The notes below the pieces were generated by a model. The model did no database searches and was not told the DNA's origin. It saw only the letters and a list, made by a program, of their open reading frames with translations. This document shows positions 15,516-25,300 of a DNA stretch of 55,915 nucleotides, in pieces. Each line of letters opens with the position of its first letter. The stretch's first letter is position 1. The DNA is from Streptomyces turgidiscabies Car8. GTDB taxonomy: Bacteria > Actinomycetota > Actinomycetes > Streptomycetales > Streptomycetaceae. The position numbers and the translations under genes are program-made. The stretch lies in NCBI RefSeq assembly GCF_000331005.1, contig NZ_AEJB01000532.1, positions 1-55,915 on the forward strand. Reading direction: 5' to 3'.

Positions 15516-18500
15516 TCAGCCGAGGGTCAGCATGCCCGACCAACCACCGCTGGGTACTGCGGTAAACGCACCGAGGGCTGAACGGCCCCCCGGGTAGAAG
15601 CGGACGGCGCCCGTCCCCGTGACCGCCCAGATGTCCGGGATGGCGTCACCATTGGCGTCGGCTGTACCGAAGGCCAGTTTGATGTCGGTGGCGGTCCAGC
15701 CGGACGTCGCGTAGTCGGTGTTGTCCACACCGCCGGCCGCAGCTCCCGAGGTGGCCAGCGAGTCGAGGCTCACGCCGCCGGTCGCGCTGTCCTTGATTCC
15801 CGTGCGCAGTGCGAGACGGCCGCTGCTGACGACCCGGTAGAGCATGTCGGTGACCCCGTCCCCGGTGATGTCCTGGAGGCTGACCAGGTCGCGGGTCGCC
15901 CACGCAGGGCCGGAGTTCAGGGCCCTGGCCGCCTCTACGGTGGCTCCGTTGTAGCCGGTGAGGGCCCAAAGGGTCTCCACGGTGTCGCTGTCCTTCACCG
16001 TGAGGAAGAAGTCGGGCTTGCCGTCCCCGGTGGCGTCCCCGGACGACACGATCTGGGTGACGGCCGCCAGGTTGGGCCCGCCTGCCGGGAGGAGGATCTC
16101 CTGCCGTTTGTCGACGTTGACCGCGCCGTAGCCGTCGCCCGGGTAGACCCACAGCTTGCCCTCACGCACGGCGACAAGGTCCTGGAGACCGTCGCCCCCG
16201 TAGATGTCGCCGAGGTGCGCGAACCACGTGTTCTTCCAGTACCCCGAGCCCGGACCGACGTACAGCGGCTTGCCGTCGGCCACGTTGCCGTTCGGGTCCT
16301 TCTCCGGGTTCTCCCGGTAGGAGCCGGACATCGCGGGCCCGAACGTACCGGTCCCCTTGGTCAGGTCGGAGTTGCCCCTGCTGGGATACATCCACAGGTC
16401 GCCGGTGGCGGTCACCACCATCAGGTCCGCGAACTCGTCACCCGTGAGGTCGCCCGCCGCGTCCGCCTTGTCTCTGGGCGTGACGTAGAAGAAGTACTTC
16501 CGGGGATCCGACACATGCCCCGCGTCGTCAACGGCCCGTATGTACAGCACATTCGGCCCCGCGAGCGGGGGTTTGGCACCGTTCCAGGTGGTCGTCGTCG
16601 AGGTGGCGGCGCCGTTCAGGCGGGGGAGGGAGGCCGTGTACGTAGGCGTGTTGAAGGCGAACTCGTACTTCACGACATCCGTCTGGGAGGCCCTGAAGAC
16701 GAAGGCCCCCGCCGTGCCGAACTTCACCTTGCTCCAGATCGCGTCCTCGGCCTCGTTGTGCAGACCGTTGTTGTTCGCGTCCGCGTTGGGGAACTGGACC
16801 GAGGTGACGACGGGTGGCGTCGGCCGTGAACTGTCGAAGACGAAGCGGCAGTACGGCGACTTCGCGGGCGCGAACGAGGAGCTGACCCCCGCCTTGTCCA
16901 CGGCACGCACTCGCCAGGAGTAGGTGGTGCCGTTCTTCAGCCCACTCGTGGAGAAGGGCTCGGTGTGTTCCCGGGTCGAACCGACCTGGTTGCCGATCGA
17001 AACGATGCTCTTGGATCCCAGCAGGTTGCCGCTGCCGTTCGTCGGCCACAGCTCGAAGCGCAGCGAGGCCAGGTTGTTGTCCTTGTCGGTCGCGTTCGCC
17101 CAGAAGGTGATCGAGGAGGCACCGACGTTCACGTACGGGGCGATGGTGTCGCACGACAGGTCGGGATCGAGGTCGAGCCTGGTGGGTGCGCCCGGCGGGC
17201 GGTTGTAGACCAGTTCGATGTACGGGCCGTTGCCGTCGTTGGCCTGGAACTTCTTCCAGGAGTACGCGGAGTTCTCATCGCCCGCGCGCAGACCGAGGGT
17301 CAGGGAGGCCGCGCCGTCCGCAATCGCCTTCTGGGCTGCGCGTTTGACGTCGAAATCCTCGTACGTGTCCGGGCAGGTCGCCGACTTGTACCCGTGGGCG
17401 AAGCTCTTGCTCGCCAGCTTGTTGCCGGCCGTCATGGCGGGCGCGTTCCGCCAGGTCGTCTTGCTGCTGATAGGCCCGGTGACGTACACGTTCACGGTAC
17501 GAGGGCTGCACGACCAGGAGTACGTCTCCAGAATGTGCAGCTTCGCTGTCGTGACGGAGGAACCCTTCAGGTCGGGGTTCCAGTCCATGGTGAAGAAGGA
17601 CCGGGATGTCCCCCAGGTGTCCGACTCGAAGCCGACGCGCGCCTCGCTCGTCCCCTGGTTGAAGTTCCGGCCGTCGTAGAAGTTCGCGTTGGGGTGACGA
17701 CTGTAGGCCGTCGTCCAGTGGTTGTGGTGCTTGCGGATCGACGGGTCGATGAAGACCGGGTACACCGTGTCCGCGTCGTCGAGAAACTCCTGATCAGGCG
17801 TCAGCGTCCAGGTCGAGCCGTTCAGGTCGGTCTCGATGAGGGTGCCCTTGGAGTCCGGCTGCGGGCCGGCCAGCGACGGCAGATCGAGCGTCGCGCCCGC
17901 CCCCGAATGCGTCGGATCCGGCGAAGCCTCCGCCGGTACGGAGGGATTGGCGCCCTCACCTTCCGAAGCGGACGGGTCCGGAGCCTCGTCGGAGGCGTCC
18001 GGGAGTACCTCGGCGGCCGTGTCCCCCGAGTCGACGTAGCCGGAGGTGTCGCTCGGCTCGGGGGACTCCGTCGGGGACTCGGATTCGTCGGGTGCGCTCG
18101 TCTCGTCCTCGGACAGCGACTCCGAGGCGGTTGGCGAAGCGCTGCTGCCGGCCTGGCCGTTGGTGAGCGCCGGGGTGCCCGAGCTGTCCCACATCAGGGG
18201 GGTGGGGGAGACCGCCACCTCCTCGCCGGCGGTGTCCTCGGCGCTGATGATGCCGGTGGTCGGGTCGAGGGAGAAGCTGAGATCGGGGGAGGACAGGCCG
18301 TACGACAGCTGGGCCACGCGCGAATCGGCTGCCGCCGCACGCGTCTTCAGGACGAGCAACTGCGCGAAGCCCCCGTCGTCCGCCGTCAGCACCAGGTCGG
18401 CGCCGGGCAGGATGTCCGGGTAGAGCGCTCGCGAGCCGTCGATGATCGGCGTGGGGATGTCGTACGGCCAGGTCAGGACGATGTCGTGGTCGCCAGTGGT

Positions 18501-19019
18501 GAGGGTCACCAGGGCGTTGCCGGTCGCGGCCGTGGCCGCTTGTGCCAGGAGCGGAACCCGGAGAGCGCCCGCTCCGCGATCGGCCCGGTCGTCCTGCCCG
18601 CGGCTGTCCGTGCCCGCCGAGAACGTCATCCGCACGTTCGTCGCCCTGGGGGACCAGCCGTCCTTCGTGTGCCCGAGCGCGGTGTCGATCGCCCGCCATG
18701 TCCCGTCCACCTTGGCCCGGATGGGCGACGAGTGGATCCGTCGCTGCGTCAGACCGTCCGGCCGTGCCCACGTGGTCTCGTACGCCGTACGCAGGCTCGT
18801 GACCTCGACCGTCTTTCCGGTCCGCACCGCCTTCACGGCGGCCTCGGCATGGCTCAACGGCGCGCTGTGCCGGGGCTTCGCCTCCGGCTGTGCACGCTCC
18901 CCGCTGTCACTCAACCAGGCGTACGTCAGACCGGAGGCCGCGATGGCGGCCACGACGGTCGCCGCGATGATCCGGCGACCGGGTCTGCGGCGCCATCTGC
19001 TCGGCCGTGTGCTCGACAT
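15516..19019 (-). CDS. Large secreted DNRLRE / FG-GAP-repeat protein
   Basis: 1167 residues. An N-terminal signal/anchor (RRIIAATVVAAIAASGLTYAW) follows an Arg-rich start. Residues ~45-290 form a beta-rich region seen before RHS proteins; ~290-390 is a low-complexity Ser/Glu/Asp/Pro linker. A DNRLRE domain follows (about 405-600: FIDPSIRKHHNHWTTAYSRH, ARVGFESDTW, TTAKLHILETYSWSC), then fibronectin-like modules. The C-terminal ~300 residues hold FG-GAP/VCBS-type repeats with DxTGDxxxDL-like Ca-binding loops (GDLTGDEFADLMVV, GDATGDGKPDFFL, DITGDGVTDMLY, TADANGDAIPDIW). It is probably a cell-surface structural or delivery protein. It is divergent from the RHS gene, suggesting joint function. Confidence 0.85.
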   Translation of the reverse strand: MSSTRPSRWRRRPGRRIIAATVVAAIAASGLTYAWLSDSGERAQPEAKPRHSAPLSHAEAAVKAVRTGKTVEVTSLRTAYETTWARPDGLTQRRIHSSPIRAKVDGTWRAIDTALGHTKDGWSPRATNVRMTFSAGTDSRGQDDRADRGAGALRVPLLAQAATAATGNALVTLTTGDHDIVLTWPYDIPTPIIDGSRALYPDILPGADLVLTADDGGFAQLLVLKTRAAAADSRVAQLSYGLSSPDLSFSLDPTTGIISAEDTAGEEVAVSPTPLMWDSSGTPALTNGQAGSSASPTASESLSEDETSAPDESESPTESPEPSDTSGYVDSGDTAAEVLPDASDEAPDPSASEGEGANPSVPAEASPDPTHSGAGATLDLPSLAGPQPDSKGTLIETDLNGSTWTLTPDQEFLDDADTVYPVFIDPSIRKHHNHWTTAYSRHPNANFYDGRNFNQGTSEARVGFESDTWGTSRSFFTMDWNPDLKGSSVTTAKLHILETYSWSCSPRTVNVYVTGPISSKTTWRNAPAMTAGNKLASKSFAHGYKSATCPDTYEDFDVKRAAQKAIADGAASLTLGLRAGDENSAYSWKKFQANDGNGPYIELVYNRPPGAPTRLDLDPDLSCDTIAPYVNVGASSITFWANATDKDNNLASLRFELWPTNGSGNLLGSKSIVSIGNQVGSTREHTEPFSTSGLKNGTTYSWRVRAVDKAGVSSSFAPAKSPYCRFVFDSSRPTPPVVTSVQFPNADANNNGLHNEAEDAIWSKVKFGTAGAFVFRASQTDVVKYEFAFNTPTYTASLPRLNGAATSTTTTWNGAKPPLAGPNVLYIRAVDDAGHVSDPRKYFFYVTPRDKADAAGDLTGDEFADLMVVTATGDLWMYPSRGNSDLTKGTGTFGPAMSGSYRENPEKDPNGNVADGKPLYVGPGSGYWKNTWFAHLGDIYGGDGLQDLVAVREGKLWVYPGDGYGAVNVDKRQEILLPAGGPNLAAVTQIVSSGDATGDGKPDFFLTVKDSDTVETLWALTGYNGATVEAARALNSGPAWATRDLVSLQDITGDGVTDMLYRVVSSGRLALRTGIKDSATGGVSLDSLATSGAAAGGVDNTDYATSGWTATDIKLAFGTADANGDAIPDIWAVTGTGAVRFYPGGRSALGAFTAVPSGGWSGMLTLG

Positions 19020-19232
19020 GCGCGAGGTTTCCTTCCCCCCTGGGACAACGGGACCAGAGCATGGCCCAATGCGCGGCTGTCGTCACGCGCTGTTTTTCAA
19101 CGACGAGTGGACCACGGCCCCTTGGGACTCCCTAAAACAACGCTTTGGGTGTGATTGACCCGTACATGATGTGATCATTACCACTAACCCACAGGGAACT
19201 CTGGCTTTCCTTACAAGTGAGACAAAGAATCT

Positions 19233-19254
19233 CCACGTTCTTTGACGTGGTTTT
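19233..19254 (+). promoter_or_regulatory. Hairpin plus T-tract in the RHS leader (possible attenuator)
   Basis: CCACGT and ACGTGG pair around TCTTTG and are followed by TTTT. It resembles a small intrinsic terminator, about 55 bp before the RHS start. A TTGACC-17 bp-TTACCA promoter-like pair lies further upstream (from about 19158). Confidence 0.35.
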
Positions 19255-19308
19255 ACCTGCGTGCGGCCTTCCCAGGCGGCCGCTCCATGCCGTCCGGGGG
19301 GATCAGCA

Positions 19309-22300
19309 GTGTCACTCTTTACGTCCGCGCGCCTCAGAGGCCGTCGGTCGGCCCTGCTCTCCACTTTGGTGCTGACGCTGTCGATCGCCATGCTGCCGAC
19401 CCAGGCACTGGCCCTGCCGCCGGATCCGGCGAGCGTGGAAGTACCTCGCGATGACGTTCCGTTGGAGGACCTTCCCGACGAACAACTCGTCACCGGTACC
19501 GACGCCAACCCCAAGCTCGACAAGATCGGCCTGTCCGCTCTGGCCAACCGGGACGAGGCCCCGGCCGGTACCACCACCCCGGCCACCTTCGGCACCCAAC
19601 CGGTCGACTTCGGGAGCGCCACGTCAACGGCCGCTCTACAGACTGGCTCCGCCGTGGCCCAAGCCGCCTACAAGCCCGCCGGCAATCTGCCGGTGAAGCT
19701 GGGCCAGGCTCCGGACGCCGCCGCACCGACCGGCTCCTGGTCGGTCACCGTCGCCTCCCGTACAGCGCCCGTGTCGGCCGGCGTCGACGGCGCGGTGATC
19801 TCGGTGGCGGCGCCCGCCACCGGCTCGGTGCCGATCTCCGTCCAGCTCAGCTACAAAACGTTCGAGAATCTCTACGGGGCCGACTGGGCCTCCCGCCTGC
19901 ACTTCGTCCAGTTCCCCGAGTGCTACCTCTCGACTCCCGATGTGGAGGAGTGCCAGGCGTACACCGAGCTGGACACGGACAACGACACCAGCGCCAAGAC
20001 CATCACCGCCACTGTCGATACGGCTGCCGACGGCACCGTCTCCACCTCCGCGGCCTCCGCAGCCCCAGCCGACTCCTCCGGTGTCATCCAGGCCTCGTAC
20101 ACCCGGGCCCGGCCGGCAGCCGCCAGCGGCGACAAGGCGGTCATCGGTGCCGTGGACTCCGGTGGGAGCGCGGGCGGTTCGTTCAAGGCGACCCCGCTGG
20201 CCTCCAGCGGCAAATGGGCGGCCGGCAGTTCGTCAGGTGCGTTCACCTGGTCCTACCCGATCACGGTCCCGCCCGCGCCCGCCGGTCCCGCCCCGCAGAT
20301 CTCCTTCGGCTACAACTCGCAGACAGTGGACGGCAAGACCGCCACCTCCTCTCCGCAGGTGTCCTGGATCGGCGAGGGCTGGGATTACGACCCGGGCCAC
20401 ATCGAGCGCCGATACCGGACCTGCAAGGACGACCGCGAGGACGTCCCCGACGGGGCGGCCAACAACAAGGAGAAGAAGTACAAGACCCCGGACCTGTGCT
20501 GGGTCTCGTACAACGCGGTCATGTCGCTCGGCGGCCGGACGGTCGAACTGGTGCGGGTCAGCTCCACCTCGGAGATCTACCGCCCCCAGAACGACGACGG
20601 AACCCGCGTCGAGTTGAAGACCGACGGCGACAACAAGGACAACAACGACGAGTACTGGCTCGTCACCACCCCCGACGGCACGAAGTACTACTTCGGACAG
20701 AACAAGGTGGGCGGCTCGCACGCCGCGACCGACTCCGTCTTCACCGTCCCGGTCTACGGCAACCACCCCGGTGAGCCCTGCCACCAGGCCGCCTTCGCCG
20801 ACTCCCGCTGCGACCAGGCCTGGCACTGGGGTCTGGACAAGGTCGTCGACGTCAACGACAACGCGATGATCGTCAACTGGAAGCGGGATACGAACTACTA
20901 CGCGGCCAACAAGAAGTTCAAGACCCCGGTGCCGTATGACCGTGGTGGCTACCCGCTGTCCATCGAGTACGGCCTGCGCACCAACGACCTCAACTCGCCC
21001 TCCGCCAAGGTCCTCTTCAACGCCCAGGAGCGGTGCCTGGAGACCGACGGTTCCTGCGCCGCGGCGAAGTTCGACGTCACCGACGACCCGGCCTCGTACC
21101 AACCCTGGTGGGACAGCCCCGGCAACCTCAACTGCAAGTCCACGTCGAAGCTCTGCCCGGCCTTCCCCTCCTTCTGGACCCGGATGCGCCTGGCGTCCGT
21201 GACCACCGAGGCCGCCCGCCCCGGCACTTCCGGACTGAGCAAGGTCGACACGTACACGCTCCACCAGTCCTTCCCGCGCGACTGGTACGACACCTCACCC
21301 GCCCTCTGGCTCAACTCCATCACCCGTACCGGCTTCGCCCCTGGCGCCGGCTCAGGCACCGTGATGTCAGAGGACGGCATCAGCTTCGCCCCTTACTCCC
21401 CCTCCTCGACGGGCGAGCCGCTGAGCGGCTACTTCGCCGACAACCAGCTCCCCAACCTCGTCCCTCGCAGCAAGAACGACGCCCGTCCGGGCTTCATCCG
21501 TCCCCGTATCGGCAGTGTCCGCACCGAGCAGGGCGGCTCCATCGAGGTGACGTACGACGGTGGCTGCCGGACCCAACCGACCGTCTCCCCCGAGAACAAC
21601 CACGGCACCTGCTATCCGGTCCGGTGGTCCCCGGACGGTGACGTGGAAACCCCGAAGATCGCCTGGTTCAACAAGTACGTCGTCGCCACGGTGACCGAGA
21701 AAGACAGGATTTCAGGGGTCTCCAACGACATCATCACCAAGTACACGTATGAGGAGCCGGCCTGGGGCAAGGACGACGACGAGTTCTCCAAGCCGTCCCT
21801 GCGTACCTACGGTGTGTGGCGTGGCTACCAGAAGGTGACCACGACCGAGGGGAAGAAGAGCGGCGGCACATCCGCGCAGACCCAGTCCTACTCGGCCGTC
21901 CGCTACTTCCGTGGCGCGGGCGGTGCGGTCAAGGACTCCAAGGGCGAGGTGACGCTCCTCACGGACGACGCACCCCAATACGCGGGCATGGTCGCGGAGA
22001 CCATCAGCTACACGGGTAGCTTCCAGCATGTCGACGGCACCCCCGACCCCGTCGTCAAGCGGACCCTCAACTACCCCTGGTCCAGACAGACCGCCTCCCG
22101 CACCCGGGACAACGACACCTCGCCCCTGCTCGCCCACCAGGTCGGCATCCGGCGCACGGACGCCATTCAGACTCTCGGCACCAGCTGGCAGGCGGTACGC
22201 ACCGAGACCGAGGTCGACCCCGACTACGGCCTTCCCATCCAGGTGCAGACATCTGTGGTCAAGCCCGCGTCCGGCGGCGCCGAGACCTCCAGCGAGTACC

Positions 22301-25300
22301 GCTGCACCAAGACCGAGTACGCCAACAACACGACGGCCGCCAACATCATCGGCCTGCCCAAGCAGGTCCGCACGACGGCGACCTCCTGCGCTGCTCACGA
22401 CTCCGCGGACCCCGCGACCCAGTTGATCAGCGCCGCCCGGACCAGCTACGACAACCTCACCTACGGCGCTCTCCCGGTCAGGGGCCTGCCCACCAGCGTG
22501 GCGACCAACCCGGCCTCGGGCTCCGGCTACTCCGTCGTCACCACCTCCACCTACGACGACCTGGGCCGGATCCGCACCGCGACCGCCCCCAGCTCCGTCG
22601 GTGTGGTCAGGACCGAGACGCAGTACACCCCCGCTTCCGGTGGCCCGGTGACCGCCGTCAAGACGATCAACCCGGCAGGTCACACCTCCCTAACCACCTT
22701 CGACCCGGGCCGTGGTCTTCCGCTCACCGTCACGGACACCAACAACCGGGTCACCCGCACCGAGTACGACGCGCTCGGCCGCCTGGTCAACGGCTGGTCC
22801 CCTTCCCGCTCCTCGGGCAGCCAGACCCCGAACGTCAAGATCACGTACCAGATGGCCAAGGCCACCGACAACGTGACCACTCCCAGCACGGTGACCGTCG
22901 AGACCCTCCGTGACAACGGCACCTACGCCAAGCAGACCACCATCTACGACGGACTCTCGCGCCCCTTCCAGACCCAGGCCGAAGCCCACGGCCGGGGCCG
23001 CGTCATCACCGACACCCGCTACGACGACCACGGCCTGGTCAAGGAGCAGACCGGCGGCTACCTGGTCCAGGGCGAGCCGCAGGTCAAGCAGTTCATGCGC
23101 AAGACCGACTCGCCCGTACCCACCATGACCCGGAGCACGTACGACGGTCTGGAGCGCGCGATCAGGACGACGACTCTCCACGGCGGCAAGGAGGTCTACT
23201 CCAGCACAGCCACCTACGGCGACGACTGGACGCTGACCCGCCCGGCCGACGGCGCCACACCCCCCGTCAAGACCTGGACCGATGCTCTCGGACGCGTCAA
23301 CCTCGTTCAGCACTACACCAACAGCGGCCTGAGCCACTGGCGCAGCACCTGGTACTCCTACGACTCCCGTGGCAACCGCCAGCAGGTCAAGGATCCGGCC
23401 GGCAACCTGTGGACGTACAACTACGACTCCCGCGGCCGGATGACCGACTCCACCGACCCCGATGTCGGTGCGTCGTCCTTCGCCTACGACGACCTCGACC
23501 GCCGCACCAGAACCACTGACTCCCGTAACCTCGCGACCTTCACGGAGTACGACTCGATCGGCCGGGTCAAGGCGGTCCGCGAGGGATCGGCGACCGCGTC
23601 CCCGATCATCGAGTCCGCGTACGACCCGGCGGGCGCGCTGGGGCAGTTGTCGTCCACGACCCGCCATGACCGGACCGGCGACTACGTCGACCGGATCACC
23701 GGCTACGACACCGACTACCACCCCACGGGCCGTGAGGTGACCATCCCGGACGGCACCGCCACCAAGGGCCTGGCGGGCAAGTACGCGTACGCCTACACGT
23801 ACACCCCCACCGGTAAGCCGCTGACGGCCACCCTCCCGGCGGTCGGTGGACTGGCCCAGGAGAAGGTCGTCACCCGCTACGACAGCGACGGCCTGGCCGA
23901 GTCCACCTCCGGCGCCAGCTGGTACACGTCGGACGTCACCTACTCGCCGTACGGCGAGGTCCTGCGCACCGTCAGCGGCCCTCAGCCGTACCGCGTGTGG
24001 ACCACCAACTTCGTCGACGAGCACACCGGCCGCGTCCAGCGCAGTGTCTGGGACCGCGAGACCGACGTCTCCCACCGCATCACCGACGCCTACTACTCCT
24101 ACGACCGGGCAGGCAACGTCACCTCCGCCGCCCGCCGCCAGATGGACGGCACCGTCGGTACGACCGACAACCAGTGCTTCACCTACGACCAGCTCGGCGA
24201 ACTCGTCCACGCCTGGACCTCCAGCGTCGCCATAGACACGGAGGCCGCCGGCGGTACCGGCTGCAAGTCCGCCTCCGGCACCAACTGGGGCTACCGCACG
24301 GACGGTCAGATCTCCGCCGGTCCAGTCGCCGAGGCCGCGGACTCCGCGACGGACACCACGGCCCCGGACAGCGACCTGACGGCTTCACTGTCCAGGACGG
24401 CCCCTGCCTCGGGCACGGTCTCGACCGGCACTACGGCCTACTGGGACGCCTACACGTTCGACGTCACCGGCAACCGCACCTCGCTGACCGAACACGCACT
24501 GGGCGCGACGGCCGCGACGGCGACCACCGCTTACACATACGGCACCACAAACACGACCACGCGCCCCCACCTCCTCACCTCGCGCACGGTCACCAAGCCC
24601 AACACCACCCCCGTCACCAGCAGCTACGTCTACGACACCGCAGGCAACACCACCGCCCGCCCGGGCGCCGTCGCCGGCCAGTCCCTCGTCTGGACCTCGC
24701 AGGGCAAGCTCGCCACCGCCTCCGACGGCAACGAGAACGCGGCCCCGATCACCAGCCTTGGCGGCCTCTGCCTCGACGTCCGCAACAGCGGCACCGCCGA
24801 CGGCACCGTCATCCAGCTCTCGACCTGCAACGGCTCCGACGCCCAGAAATGGACGTTGGCCTTCAACGGCCAGCTCAAGGCACTGGGCAAGTGCGCCACC
24901 GCCGTCGGAACCGCCGACGGCGGCGCCGTCCAGCTCTCGACCTGTGACAGCTCCAACAACGCCCAGAAGTGGACGCAGGGAGCCAACGGCAGCCTCAAGA
25001 ACACCGCCTCCGCCCGCTGCCTGGACATCTCCGACCCCAGCGCGTCCTCCGGTGCCGCCCTGCAGATCTTCACCTGCAGCACCTCCACCGCCCAGCGCTG
25101 GACCGTCACCGACCGCACCGACTACGTCTACGACGCGAGCGGCAACCGCCTACTGGAGCGAACCAAGTCCGGCGCCACGCTCTTCCTGGGCGAAACCGAG
25201 GTGACCGCCAACCCCGCCGGCACCATCACCCGCGCGGTCCGCGCCTACGCCCACCCGGGCGCCCCGACGGTCGTCCGCACGACCACAGGCACGGCCACCG

